A DNA stretch of 64,000 nt, from assembly GCA_041687015.1 (NCBI GenBank), contig JAWLCT010000003.1, positions 61,763 through 125,762 on the forward strand, read 5' to 3'. Made by a program: the position numbers and the translations under genes. The notes under the pieces were generated by a model. The model was not told where the DNA came from. It saw nothing but the letters and a program-made list of their open reading frames with translations, and did not search any database. Shown here one piece after another: positions 8,939 through 17,659 of this stretch. The stretch's first letter is position 1, and the number at the start of each line of letters is the position of its first letter. The stretch is from JALOAT01 sp041687015 (lineage in GTDB: Bacteria; Pseudomonadota; Gammaproteobacteria; Thiohalomonadales; Thiohalomonadaceae).

Positions 8939-10075
8939 ATGCAAGCATTGGCGGAGAGCTTTCGTGATTTCGTGGGGCAGCGAAGGCGAGTGGAGGATGC
9001 GCGTCGCCATCTGGAAGCCACCATGATGTGGCTCTGCCGGGCGCAAGACGCGACCGAGGACGGCGGCGTGGCGCGCATGTACCACCTGAAACGCGGCTGG
9101 GGCGCGTCCTATCCGGAAACGACGGGGTACATCATACCCACGTTCCTGAGTTATGCCCGTTGGTCCGGCCAGGGCGAATTCCGGGACCGCGCACTGCGCA
9201 TGGCGGACTGGGAGTGCGACGTACAAATGGCCGACGGGGCGGTGCAGGGCGGTACCATCGATCAGCCGCCCAGCCCCGCAGTCTTCAATACCGGCCAGGT
9301 GCTGTTCGGGTGGTGTGCGGCCTACCGTGACAGTGGTGAAGTGCGATTTCTGGACAGCGCCCGCCGCGCTGCGAATTGGTTATGCGACAACCAGGATCCG
9401 GATGGCCTCTGGCGGAGGCACCTGAGCCGTTTCTGCAGCGCTGACACGGACACCTATGCCTACAACGCGCGCAGCGCCTGGGCGCTGCTCGAGTATGCGT
9501 CGCTTGCGGATGATCGGCGCGCCCGTCAGTGTGCCGAACGCAACGTCCAGGTGGTGTCTGCCTTGGCCAAGCGCAACGGCTGGGTGGCGAAGAACTGTCT
9601 TGATGATCCCCTGCATCCACTGTTGCACACCATCGCCTATACCCAGCAGGGATTGCTGGAGGTGGGCCTGCGTGTGGGGGACGAGCACGCATTGCAAGTG
9701 GTCCTGACAGGCAGTGACCAGTTGCGGCGAGCGTTCGAGCGACAGGGTGTGCTGGCCGGTCGTTACGATGAGACATGGCGTCCGTCGGTACGTTGGCGCT
9801 GTCTGACCGGTGAAGCCCAGACAGCCATCGTCTGGCAGCGTATAGCCGATTGGCGCGGTGATGCAGGATGGCGCGATGCCGCCGAGAAACTGACCGCCGG
9901 TGTTTGCGCCACGCAGCGTCTGGACGGGCCGCCGGAAGTGGCGGGAGGCGTGAAAGGATCTTATCCCGTGTACGGTCAGTACGGGCAATACCAATACCTC
10001 AACTGGGCAGCAAAGTTTCTCGCCGATGCGCTGCTGCTGCAGCTGGGCGAGCGCAGCGCAGGCACGGCCGGATGA
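8939..10075 (+). CDS. Predicted alpha/alpha-toroid protein of the EPS locus, function unknown
   Basis: A 378-residue protein with no signal peptide. It is rich in repeated helical units with aromatic and glycine turns (GWGASYPETTGYIIPTFLSY, FNTGQVLFGWCAAYRDS, YAYNARSAWALLEYAS, AYTQQGLLEVGLRVGD). This pattern is typical of six-hairpin glycosidase or terpene-cyclase-like toroids, so it may bind or cleave a sugar chain; I cannot identify a certain family or catalytic residues. The start at 8939 follows GAGGTGTGAGTC, three bases after the acyltransferase stop, so it belongs to the same operon. A cytoplasmic location would make it odd as a polysaccharide lyase and leaves lipid-linked intermediates as possible substrates. 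Confidence 0.55.
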   Translation: MQALAESFRDFVGQRRRVEDARRHLEATMMWLCRAQDATEDGGVARMYHLKRGWGASYPETTGYIIPTFLSYARWSGQGEFRDRALRMADWECDVQMADGAVQGGTIDQPPSPAVFNTGQVLFGWCAAYRDSGEVRFLDSARRAANWLCDNQDPDGLWRRHLSRFCSADTDTYAYNARSAWALLEYASLADDRRARQCAERNVQVVSALAKRNGWVAKNCLDDPLHPLLHTIAYTQQGLLEVGLRVGDEHALQVVLTGSDQLRRAFERQGVLAGRYDETWRPSVRWRCLTGEAQTAIVWQRIADWRGDAGWRDAAEKLTAGVCATQRLDGPPEVAGGVKGSYPVYGQYGQYQYLNWAAKFLADALLLQLGERSAGTAG

Positions 10076-10250
10076 GCCGGGGAAACCACCGTGTGAGAAT
10101 CTATACTCATGCAGCACGGCAAGACGCCGTGAGCGGGCAACCCGCATTCCCGCACAGGACGCGGGTCAACATGGCCGTTTTGAGGAACGGCGCGCCAGGG
10201 AACGGTTGACGCGCCTCAATGCGCCACGCGTGCGCAACAGGGAGCCGGAC

Positions 10251-11333
10251 ATGGCGCTCATTGCTCACTTCATCGACAACGCCGGCATCGGCGGTGCGGA
10301 ACGGGCGGCCCTGGATCTTTGCGCGGGTCTGTCTCGCCGGGGGCACCGCATCCTGGTGCTGCATCTGGGCAACCCACGTCTGGAAGCGGCCTGCGCAGCG
10401 CGGGGCATCGCGTGCGAACGCCTGCGCGGACACGCGTGGTATGGATCCCGATGGGGCAGGGGGCTGTTCGCGGCGCGTCTCGGAGCGGAGTTACGAAACC
10501 GCCATATCGACCTGGTGCACAGCCATCGGTTCCGTAGTGTCACTGTGTCGGCCGCCGCTTCCGCGGTGGCAGGCATACCCCATGTAGCATCGCTCTACGC
10601 CGCTGGCCTGGATGAGGGGCCGAGTGGATTGCGACGGCTGCGGTTTTCGGCGGCGTCAGGTTCCACGCTGGTGACCAGCGGCGAGGTGATGAACGCAGGA
10701 GATGCTCAAGCCGGTGTCTGCCCGGGATCTCTACGCATCGATAACGGCATCGACGCACAGGCATTCCGGGTGCCGGTGGAACGCCCTGGACCCTTCACGC
10801 TGATTGCAACCGGACAGCTGTGCCGGGCGAAGTGCCATGATGTGCTCATCGATGCGCTGGCCCGCGTCACCCGCCCGGTGCGCCTGCGTCTGGTCGGCGA
10901 CGGGCCGCTTCAGACGGAACTGATGGCGCGGGCAAAGGCACAGGGCGTCGCCAGTCGCGTGGAGTTTCTCGGTTTCCGGGAAGATGTTCCGGCATTGCTT
11001 GGGGCGGCACATGTTTTCCTGCGTGCATCACGTACCGGCGCCATCGCCCGCGGTCTGATGGAGGCCATGGCCGCAGGGCTGCCGGCCGTCGTCAGCGATC
11101 TGCCCGGCCATGACGAACTGGTCGAGCATGGTGTGACGGGGTTGCGGGTCGCGACGGGCAACGCCGAGGCGTTCGCGCAGGCCATTGACGCCCTGGCCGC
11201 CGAACCGGAACGCGCGTCGGCCATGGGCCGCGCCGCACGCTTGCGGGTCGAGCAGCATTATTCCCTTGAAACCATGGTCCACCGCTACGCAGAGCTTTAC
11301 GCCAGCCTGCTGCCGTTGCGCGCCGCCTCATGA
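10251..11333 (+). CDS. GT4-type glycosyltransferase
   Basis: A 360-residue GT-B glycosyltransferase. The N-terminus MALIAHFIDNAGIGGAERAA shows the G-G-A-E-R acceptor-side loop of family GT4. The C-terminal half carries GDGPLQTELMARA and LMEAMAAGLPAVVSDLPG followed by HDELVEHG, the nucleotide-sugar-binding region. The first glutamate of the usual E-x7-E motif appears to be replaced (TGAIARGLMEA). It probably adds one sugar to the lipid-linked EPS repeat unit at the inner membrane. I place the start at 10251, after GGGAG and where homology begins; a longer in-frame reading from 10026 overlaps the previous gene and lacks family similarity. It is convergent with the next gene. Confidence 0.85.
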   Translation: MALIAHFIDNAGIGGAERAALDLCAGLSRRGHRILVLHLGNPRLEAACAARGIACERLRGHAWYGSRWGRGLFAARLGAELRNRHIDLVHSHRFRSVTVSAAASAVAGIPHVASLYAAGLDEGPSGLRRLRFSAASGSTLVTSGEVMNAGDAQAGVCPGSLRIDNGIDAQAFRVPVERPGPFTLIATGQLCRAKCHDVLIDALARVTRPVRLRLVGDGPLQTELMARAKAQGVASRVEFLGFREDVPALLGAAHVFLRASRTGAIARGLMEAMAAGLPAVVSDLPGHDELVEHGVTGLRVATGNAEAFAQAIDALAAEPERASAMGRAARLRVEQHYSLETMVHRYAELYASLLPLRAAS

Positions 11334-11360
11334 GCCACGGCCAAGGGGTGTGCCGGCTCA
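11331..11360. terminator. Imperfect hairpin joining two convergent stop codons
   Basis: TGAGCC (11331-11336) and GGCTCA (11355-11360) form a six-base stem containing both stop codons of the convergent glycosyltransferase genes, extended inside by a GGC/GCC pairing. There is no T-tract on either side, so it is only a weak candidate for a bidirectional terminator. Confidence 0.25.
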
Positions 11361-12494
11361 GAGGTAGCAGACATCCAGTGCGCCATGGCGGGACGCACCC
11401 AGGGAACGATACAGGCTCACATAGCGATCGGCGACGCGCGCGATGTCATGAGCGCGCGTGGCGTATTCCGCAGCGGCTTTGGACCGATGCGCGGCTTGCA
11501 CGGGGTTGGCTGCGATGCCCGCCAGCGCGTCGGCATAAGCCTGAGGCCAATGTTGATTCACCAATGTGCCGTAGGTACCAAAGCCGAGCAACTCCGGCAC
11601 GCCACCCACTGCGTGCGCGACCACCGGCACACCCAGCACCATGGCTTCGATCACGCGTGACGGTACTGTGTCCGTGTCCGGGCACCACAGCAGCGCGTTC
11701 ATGCGGGCGAGCCAGGGTGCGAGCGGTGATGGCAGTGCGTGAAACCGGATGCAGCAGGTCAGGCGATGCCGTTCCACGAACGGTGCATACGTGACGAGAC
11801 TTTGTTCGTCAGTGAAGGCATGAAAGCAAAAACGACCGGGATGGTCGCGCGCCAGGGTATACGCCGTAGCGAGGGCCATATCGAGTCGGCGCGGCGGGTC
11901 GAATGGGCCGACCAGCGCCACGTGGAACTGATCGCCGGACATGGGTTCGGTGACGGGCCGGCAGGCCTGCTCGCGCAGGGTCTTCACCTCCACGCCCGGT
12001 GCGATGACCGACACGCACAGTTCGCGGTGCCTGCGGGCGAGCTGCGCCCCCAGGCGCGGCGATGCGCACACCACGTTTCGATGCGCACGTCCGCAGAAAG
12101 GGTCGACGCTACGCAACAGACCACCGCGCCAGCCCGCGGGATGGGCAGAGTCATCTTCGACCGTCCGCAACATGGCACCTCGCGCCCGGAACGCAATCCA
12201 GGCGCCCAACAGGCTTTCGCGACAACCATGGGCATGAACGATATGCGGCGGCGTCGGCAGCGCACATTGTTCCACTGCGCGCAGGCGGCGGGGCAGCGAG
12301 CGTTTATCGGGGATCAGGGTGAGACGTGCTTCATGTGTCTGCGGGACGTCATCCCGACCGGTGAGCACGATCACGTCGCTGTGGACGTCGCTTCTCGCTT
12401 GCAGCGTGCGAAGCAGCGCCGGCAGGCTCGCATCGTCGGCGCGCCAACGCTCAGCGGAAACGAGATGCAGAACGCGCAAGGATGCCCTGTCCAT
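11358..12494 (-). CDS. GT4-type glycosyltransferase, minus strand
   Basis: A 378-residue GT-B protein. It begins MDRASLRVLHLVSAERWRAD, continues with IVHAHGCRESLLGAW, and carries a C-terminal donor-site region VIEAMVLGVPVVAHAVGGVP then ELLGFGTYGTLV typical of GT4 enzymes. The start at 12494 is chosen because GAGG lies six bases upstream; an in-frame ATG at 12512 lacks a ribosome-binding site. It runs against the neighbouring polysaccharide genes and converges with the GT4 gene ending at 11333. It is likely part of the same exopolysaccharide pathway, but on its own transcript. The sugar donor and acceptor cannot be deduced. Confidence 0.8.
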   Translation of the reverse strand: MDRASLRVLHLVSAERWRADDASLPALLRTLQARSDVHSDVIVLTGRDDVPQTHEARLTLIPDKRSLPRRLRAVEQCALPTPPHIVHAHGCRESLLGAWIAFRARGAMLRTVEDDSAHPAGWRGGLLRSVDPFCGRAHRNVVCASPRLGAQLARRHRELCVSVIAPGVEVKTLREQACRPVTEPMSGDQFHVALVGPFDPPRRLDMALATAYTLARDHPGRFCFHAFTDEQSLVTYAPFVERHRLTCCIRFHALPSPLAPWLARMNALLWCPDTDTVPSRVIEAMVLGVPVVAHAVGGVPELLGFGTYGTLVNQHWPQAYADALAGIAANPVQAAHRSKAAAEYATRAHDIARVADRYVSLYRSLGASRHGALDVCYL

Positions 12495-12799
12495 GGTGGC
12501 CTCGCGTGACATGGAAGCGAAGAGGTGTCGTGACTATAGTTCCTGAACCTCAAGACCGGGTGTGACGGCGTACGCATGGATGCGATCTTCTGCGTGGCAC
12601 CAGCAGCATCGCGACGCCTGTCGGCGCATTCGCGCCTGCTGTGCACCGCAGGGCAGGCGGTCGACCTGCTCGCACACCGAATGCTTTTGGATGCTCGCCT
12701 AAGTATCGTGCCGAGCTGCGGTGCGTCAACCTGTATGGCGCGCGCTGCACGCCGGCAGACGATGGCCCGCGCGTCGTATGACAGATGGCGGGGTTGGTC
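12495..12799. other. Intergenic region between divergent EPS genes
   Basis: About 300 bases separate the divergent glycosyltransferase and DegT-family starts, so the stretch should hold promoters for both directions. A TATAGT hexamer (12535-12540) within the near-palindrome ACTATAGT could serve as a -10 element, but I see no convincing -35 partner. No supported gene is seen here. Confidence 0.35.
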
Positions 12800-13957
12800 A
12801 TGGGTATGACATGGCTCCGTTTGCCGCCGGTAGGAGACGGTATTCGCCTCGAACCGGGACCACGCAATGCCGTGCGCGGTCTGTTTGCACCCTGGCACGT
12901 GGCATTGCTCGGGTCGGGAACCCAGGCCCTTGCAGCCACCCTCCTGGCGTTGAAGGCCGCTTCTCCCGACCGTGATGAAGTGGTGTTTGCCGCCTACAAC
13001 TGTCCGGCGCTGGTGAGCGCCACCGTGTACGCCGGGTGTCGTCCGGTGCTGGTGGACTACACAGCGGCGCGGCCCTGGTTGGATCTGAATCAACTCGCCA
13101 GCCGGTTGTCGACACGGACACTGGCCGTGATCGCGGTGGACTTCCTGGGCATTCCTGAACGCTATGCGGCGCTGCGTACGCTTTGCGGGCGGGTCGGCTG
13201 CAGCCTGGTGCAGGACAGTGCGCAAGCCTTCCCGTCGCGCGCAGGCGAGCGCATGTGGCAGGGCGACGCCGTGGTGTTGAGTTTCGGGCGCGGCAAACCG
13301 GTGAGCCTGCTCACCGGGGGCGCAGTGTTGAGCCGCGAACGCGATCTTTGTGAACGGATTGCGCGCTCGGCCGATGTGGCCCGTGGCACCTTCCCGCGGC
13401 TCCGGTGGCAGGTGGCCGCCTACAACCTGTTGCGCCAACCCTGGCTGTACGGGTTGCCCGCAGCACTTCCCTGGTTACACCTGGGCGAAACGCGCTTCGT
13501 GCCACTGCAGACTATCCACACCATGCCTGCGGACCTGCAATCCTTTCTCGTTGCCGCGGTGAGGGCGTTTCGTCGTGCGCGTCATCCGCAACGGCTGTAT
13601 CCGTCCTTTCTGACCGGTCACCGGTTGTTGGATCTTCCCGCGGCCTGTGGACACCGGCACGACGAACGGCTTTCACGTTATCCGGTGCTTGCCGCCGATG
13701 CCGCGATGGCCGGACGTCTGGTTCGGGATCTTGCTGATTTGGGGGCATCCGGCCTGTACGGCGTCCCGCTGCCCGAGGTTGCCGGTGTGGCCGTTCATCT
13801 CGACGGACAAGACACCTTCCCAAGGGCCGCCGATTTCGCAGCACGTCTGGTGACCTTTCCCAACCACGACGGTGTCCGACCCCATCACCTGGCACACATG
13901 GCCGCGCGCTTGCGCGCGGAAGAGCAGGAGCGATCACTTGCGGAGGTGAGAGTGTGA
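12800..13957 (+). CDS. DegT/DnrJ/EryC1/StrS-family aminotransferase-like protein
   Basis: A 385-residue fold-type I PLP enzyme relative. Recognisable stretches are LLGSGTQALAATLLAL (phosphate-binding start), VVFAAYNCPALVSATVYAGC, LVQDSAQAFPS (the conserved D-A-A-Q-A-like segment) and SFGRGKPVSLLTGGAVLS, whose lysine occupies the place of the Schiff-base residue. Family members transfer an amino group from glutamate to keto-sugars, giving amino sugars for polysaccharides. The motif around the lysine departs from the usual S-F-x-x-x-K-x-x-T-x-G-E-G-G. The start at 12800 follows GGCGGGG; ATGs at 12785 and 12806 are alternatives. It overlaps the epimerase start by four bases. Confidence 0.75.
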   Translation: MGMTWLRLPPVGDGIRLEPGPRNAVRGLFAPWHVALLGSGTQALAATLLALKAASPDRDEVVFAAYNCPALVSATVYAGCRPVLVDYTAARPWLDLNQLASRLSTRTLAVIAVDFLGIPERYAALRTLCGRVGCSLVQDSAQAFPSRAGERMWQGDAVVLSFGRGKPVSLLTGGAVLSRERDLCERIARSADVARGTFPRLRWQVAAYNLLRQPWLYGLPAALPWLHLGETRFVPLQTIHTMPADLQSFLVAAVRAFRRARHPQRLYPSFLTGHRLLDLPAACGHRHDERLSRYPVLAADAAMAGRLVRDLADLGASGLYGVPLPEVAGVAVHLDGQDTFPRAADFAARLVTFPNHDGVRPHHLAHMAARLRAEEQERSLAEVRV

Positions 13958-15105
13958 AGATTCTTCATGTCGTCGGAGCGCGCCCCAACTTCATGAAGGT
14001 CGCTCCCGTAATGGCGGCATTTGCGCGGCTGCGCGAACCGGACGTCGAACTCGCTCAACGTCTGGTGCACACCGGGCAGCACTATGACCGCCGCATGTCT
14101 GCCCTGTTTTTCGACGAGTTGGGGCTGCCGCGCCCCGACATCAATCTGGACGTCGGGTCCGCGAGCCACGGTGCCCAGACCGGGCGCATCATGGAAAGGT
14201 TCGAAGGCATTCTGCAGCAGGAGCGTCCGGATTTGGTGATGGTCGCCGGTGACGTGAATTCCACCCTGGCGTGTGCAGTCGATGCCAAAAAACTCGGCAT
14301 TGCAGTGGCGCACGTGGAGGCGGGGCTGCGTAGCGGGGACATCCACATGCCCGAAGAGATCAACCGCATCGTCACGGATGCCATTGCCGATCTGTTGTTC
14401 ACCACGGAGCGCGGTGCTAATGGAAACTGTCACGCGGGCGAGGTTCATTTCGTCGGCAACGTGATGATCGACACCTTGCTCGCCCACCGCGAGCGGGCGT
14501 TGGCGCGGCCGACCCTGTACGAACTGGGGTTGATGGACGGCGACGGATCGCCGCGCGCCTATGCGGTGCTTACCCTTCATCGACCGTCCAACGTGGAGAC
14601 ACGCCAGCGACTCGCCGGTCTCGGTGAGGCCATCGCCACACTGGGCCGCCACATGCCGGTGGTGTTTCCCGTGCACCCGCGTACCCAGTCGCGCATCGCC
14701 CAGTTTGGTCTCGACGGCCTGTTCGGTGCCGGCCATGGCTACCGTTGCATCGAACCGCTCGGTTACCTGGATTTCCTGAACCTCATGGCCAACGCCCGGG
14801 TGGTGCTGACCGACAGCGGCGGTGTTCAGGAGGAGACCACCATTCTGGGTGTCCCATGCCTTACCTTGCGTGACAATACCGAGCGACCGGTGACGGTGGA
14901 GCAGGGGACTAACCGTTTGGTGGGCGCCTCACCCGGTAAGGTGCGCGCGGGCATCGAAGCGTATCTGTCTGGCATGGCGCTGGCCGGGCGCGAACCCCCG
15001 CGCGTTCCCGAACTATGGGATGGCCACGCGGCTGAACGCATCGCGCGCATTGTGGTGGACTGGTGGCGCGAACGCGGGCCGTCGGGGTTCAGCCCTGAGC
15101 ACTGA
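13954..15105 (+). CDS. wecB: UDP-N-acetylglucosamine 2-epimerase, non-hydrolysing
   Basis: A 383-residue GT-B-fold epimerase that interconverts UDP-GlcNAc and UDP-ManNAc. It has VVGARPNFMKVAPVMAAF at the N-terminus, HTGQHYDRRMS, AHVEAGLRSGD near residue 120, HPRTQSRI, LTDSGGVQEE and TERPVTVEQGTNRLVG, all classic for this family, and normal length. The start is GTG at 13954 in a GTGA overlap with the DegT-like gene. UDP-ManNAc made here could feed a mannosamine-containing exopolysaccharide. The last 17 bases overlap tail-to-tail with galE on the other strand. Confidence 0.93.
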   Translation: MKILHVVGARPNFMKVAPVMAAFARLREPDVELAQRLVHTGQHYDRRMSALFFDELGLPRPDINLDVGSASHGAQTGRIMERFEGILQQERPDLVMVAGDVNSTLACAVDAKKLGIAVAHVEAGLRSGDIHMPEEINRIVTDAIADLLFTTERGANGNCHAGEVHFVGNVMIDTLLAHRERALARPTLYELGLMDGDGSPRAYAVLTLHRPSNVETRQRLAGLGEAIATLGRHMPVVFPVHPRTQSRIAQFGLDGLFGAGHGYRCIEPLGYLDFLNLMANARVVLTDSGGVQEETTILGVPCLTLRDNTERPVTVEQGTNRLVGASPGKVRAGIEAYLSGMALAGREPPRVPELWDGHAAERIARIVVDWWRERGPSGFSPEH

Positions 15106-16099
15106 GGCGGCGTTGCTGCGTGGCAGCGAGGTGCCTTTCCCAAGCCAGGGCCGTGGCGACGATGAGGTCCAGATCGTCGTGGCGTGGCTGCCAACCCAAC
15201 ACATCACGAATGCGATCGGCCACTGCGATCAGTGCCGGCGGATCGCCCGCACGGCGCGGGCGTTCACGCACGTCGAGTGAGCATGCGGCCGCGCGCTCCA
15301 CGGCAGACAGGACTTCGCGCACGCTGTAGCCGCGGCCGTAGCCGCAGTTCAGCGCCGTGGATACCCCCCCGTTGCGCAAGTAATCGAGCGCACGCAGGTG
15401 GGCATCAGCCAAATCCTCCACGTGGATATAATCGCGAATGCCCGTGCCGTCCGGGGTCGGGTAGTCGATCCCGAAGATGTCCACGTGACTGCGTATTCCC
15501 ACCGCGGCCTCGCAGGCCACTTTCACGAGAAGTGTGGCGTTGGGGGTGGATTGGCCGATGCGGCCCGCCGGATCGGAACCGGCCACATTGAAATAGCGCA
15601 ATGCCACATAACGCAGCGATGTTGCCGCGGCGAGATCTCGCAGCATCCACTCGGTCATCAGCTTCGAGGTGCCGTACGGGTTGATGGGTTGCAAGGGCGT
15701 GTCTTCGGCAGCGGCTCCGTCGGCCGGGATGCCGTAAACGGCCGCTGTGGAAGAGAATACGAAGTGCTTTACGCCGGCCGCCTGGCAGCACTCCAGCAGA
15801 TTGCGGCTGTTTGCCGTGTTGTTGCGATAGTACTTGAGTGGATCGGAGACCGATTCGGGCACCACGGTATGTGCAGCGAAGTGCATGACCGTGTCGACGT
15901 CGTATTGGGCGAGCAGGGTGCGTACCAGCGCCTGGTCACCCACGTCGCCCACGGCAAGCGTGCCATGCATGACGGCGTCGGCGAATCCGGTGGACAGGTC
16001 ATCAAGGACCACGATGCGTTCGCCGCGTTCACCCAGCTGGCGCACCACATGACTACCGATGTAACCCGCACCACCCGTAATCAGAATTCCCTTTCCCAT
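15089..16099 (-). CDS. galE: UDP-glucose 4-epimerase
   Basis: A 336-residue extended short-chain dehydrogenase. The NAD-binding motif TGGAGYIGSH lies at residues 8-17, FSSTAAVYG near 116-124 gives the catalytic serine/threonine, and YGTSK places Tyr142 and Lys146. The later DGTGIRDYIHVEDLADAHLR is the GalE signature. It interconverts UDP-glucose and UDP-galactose for polysaccharide synthesis. The gene runs opposite to wecB and overlaps its 3' end by 17 bases, so the two transcripts are antisense at their ends. Length and motifs are normal for the family. Confidence 0.94.
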   Translation of the reverse strand: MGKGILITGGAGYIGSHVVRQLGERGERIVVLDDLSTGFADAVMHGTLAVGDVGDQALVRTLLAQYDVDTVMHFAAHTVVPESVSDPLKYYRNNTANSRNLLECCQAAGVKHFVFSSTAAVYGIPADGAAAEDTPLQPINPYGTSKLMTEWMLRDLAAATSLRYVALRYFNVAGSDPAGRIGQSTPNATLLVKVACEAAVGIRSHVDIFGIDYPTPDGTGIRDYIHVEDLADAHLRALDYLRNGGVSTALNCGYGRGYSVREVLSAVERAAACSLDVRERPRRAGDPPALIAVADRIRDVLGWQPRHDDLDLIVATALAWERHLAATQQRRLSAQG

Positions 16100-16152
16100 G
16101 CGTCATCCCGGCGGCGTCGATACAGGCAAAGATAGAACAGCCTGGGTCGTAC

Positions 16153-16734
16153 TCAGCCGGGCGGCCGGTCGCGCAGCAGATCTTCGGGATAATCCACATC
16201 GATGAGAACGCCCGGATCGTCGACATTCACCAGTGTCAACCGGTCGCGATGCACCGCCAGCAGGTCGCGCGCACCGTGTTCGCCGCGCAGGCGGCGCAGG
16301 GCGGGAAACCATTCGGCCGCAAAACCCACGGGATGACCTCGTGAACCGCGGTACATGGGTGCGACCAGGCTCGCACCCTCCGCGAGCGAAGCCGCCGTTC
16401 GGCGCACCGTCGCCGTGCGCACATAGGGCATGTCCGCCAGGGCGACCAGGCAGCCAGTGACGCGTGCGTCCAGCGCACCGACCGCACAGGCCAGGCTGGT
16501 ACCCATTCCGGGCCAGGCCTCCGGGCTCAGCGCGATATGCGCGCCGGCATCACGCAAGTACCCTGCGAGCTCGGCATCGCGTGGGCGCACCACCGCGATC
16601 ACCTGTTCGAGGACGCTGCGTAACGGGTGCAGGGCAGCGACTGCCATGGGGGTGCCGTCGGTGAACGCATGCAGGCGCTTGTCGCTGCCGAAACGCAACG
16701 AACAGCCGGCGGCGAGCAGAATGCCGGCTATCAT
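16153..16734 (-). CDS. MocA/MobA-like molybdenum cofactor nucleotidyltransferase
   Basis: A 193-residue NTP-transferase. It begins MIAGILLAAGCSLRFGSDKR, the nucleotide-binding A-x-A-x-R-x-G-x-x-K type loop, and continues with PGMGTSLACAVGAL, LVALADMPYV and SRGHPVGFAAEWFPAL, the last typical of the CTP-molybdopterin transferase MocA. MocA makes the molybdopterin cytosine dinucleotide cofactor used by xanthine-oxidase-family enzymes, which fits the IorA/IorB-type genes upstream in the same operon. The start at 16734 lies one base after the xdhC stop; a longer reading to 16770 would run into xdhC. I did not assign mocA as the symbol because cytidylyl and guanylyl transferases are hard to tell apart by eye. 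Confidence 0.8.
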   Translation of the reverse strand: MIAGILLAAGCSLRFGSDKRLHAFTDGTPMAVAALHPLRSVLEQVIAVVRPRDAELAGYLRDAGAHIALSPEAWPGMGTSLACAVGALDARVTGCLVALADMPYVRTATVRRTAASLAEGASLVAPMYRGSRGHPVGFAAEWFPALRRLRGEHGARDLLAVHRDRLTLVNVDDPGVLIDVDYPEDLLRDRPPG

Positions 16735-16735
16735 G

Positions 16736-17659
16736 TCACACCGCCCGCGGGGCGCCGTGTCGCACGGCAATCAGATGCGCCAATATGGCGACGGCGATTT
16801 CCGCGGCACTGCGACTGCCGATAGCCAGTCCCACCGGGGCATGCAGGCGGGCCAGTGCTGCCTCGGTAATCCCCAGAGAGGCCAGACGTTCACGCCGCGA
16901 CGCGCTTGCCTTTTGCGAGCCCATCGCACCCACGTAAAACGCGGGGGACGCAAGCGCAGCTTCGATGCCGAGATCGTCCAGGCGCGGATCATGGCTGAGT
17001 GCAAGGACGGCTGTGCGTGCGTCTGCCAAGGCCACGACGGCATCGTCAGGCATGCGTGGATCGATGCGGGTGCCCGGTACATGCCACGCCGCGCGCAGTG
17101 CGGCGCGCGGCTCGCACAGCCAAACCCGATAACCCAGTGCCGGCGCGGATCGCGCCAGGTGATAGGCCACGTCGCCTGCGCCGATGAGTAACAGGCGCAG
17201 GGGCGGACCAAAGCGGCGCAACAGCACACGCCCATCGAAGGCGAAGTCGGGACCCTCATCGTGCAGACCGACGTGTCCGGATTCCACGTCGAGATGACGC
17301 ACCGGGGATTCACCCCGTGTCAACGCCGCGACCACGGCGCGCAACCCGTCACCGGCTCGCAGGGACTCCACCACCAGCTCCACGAAGCCGCCGCAGGGCA
17401 GGGCGAGTCGCCCGCGTCTGGCACCGAAGCACAGGCGCGTGGGGCGCACGAAATCACCGGCAGCGAGGCGCTGCACGAGCGCATCTTCGGCGCAGCCGCT
17501 GGTAATGGAACCCAGCCGATGCCCGCCTGCGGTAAACGCAAACAGGCTGCCCAGCACGCGACGCTTGCTGTCGCTGCCCGCCGCCAGTGTCGCCAGGGCG
17601 GTGACGCGACCGCGATCATGCCAGTCGAGGGCATGGGCGAGGATCTCTGCGTCGGTCAC
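16736..17659 (-). CDS. xdhC: XdhC/CoxF-family molybdenum cofactor maturation protein
   Basis: A 307-residue protein with the N-terminal XdhC domain (LGSITSGCAEDALVQRL, then PCGG at the likely molybdopterin-binding site) and a C-terminal Rossmann domain (RLLLIGAGDVAYHLARSAP, AVLALSHDP, YVGAMGSQKASASRRERL, GLAIGSRSAAEIAVAILA). XdhC binds molybdenum cofactor, helps it receive its terminal sulfido ligand and inserts it into xanthine-dehydrogenase-type enzymes. The start is GTG 17659 in a four-base GTGA overlap with the large-subunit gene. A longer upstream reading is possible but lies wholly inside the neighbour. It is likely dedicated to the adjacent Tat-exported hydroxylase. Confidence 0.88.
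   Translation of the reverse strand: MTDAEILAHALDWHDRGRVTALATLAAGSDSKRRVLGSLFAFTAGGHRLGSITSGCAEDALVQRLAAGDFVRPTRLCFGARRGRLALPCGGFVELVVESLRAGDGLRAVVAALTRGESPVRHLDVESGHVGLHDEGPDFAFDGRVLLRRFGPPLRLLLIGAGDVAYHLARSAPALGYRVWLCEPRAALRAAWHVPGTRIDPRMPDDAVVALADARTAVLALSHDPRLDDLGIEAALASPAFYVGAMGSQKASASRRERLASLGITEAALARLHAPVGLAIGSRSAAEIAVAILAHLIAVRHGAPRAV

Noticed and set aside
10026..10250. Longer N-terminus for the GT4 gene starting at 10026
   Set aside because: The extra residues are Arg/Cys-rich, overlap the previous gene and precede the natural family start at MALIAHF, which has its own GGGAG site.
12371..13438. Minus-strand open frame covering the intergenic gap at 12.5 kb
   Set aside because: It spans both the start of the glycosyltransferase gene and the DegT-like gene, has a low-quality composition and no ribosome-binding site.
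1..16099. Exosortase (XrtA) gene within the EPS locus
   Set aside because: No protein with exosortase transmembrane and Cys-Arg-His signatures is present; only its usual neighbours are, so xrtA must lie outside the window or be absent.
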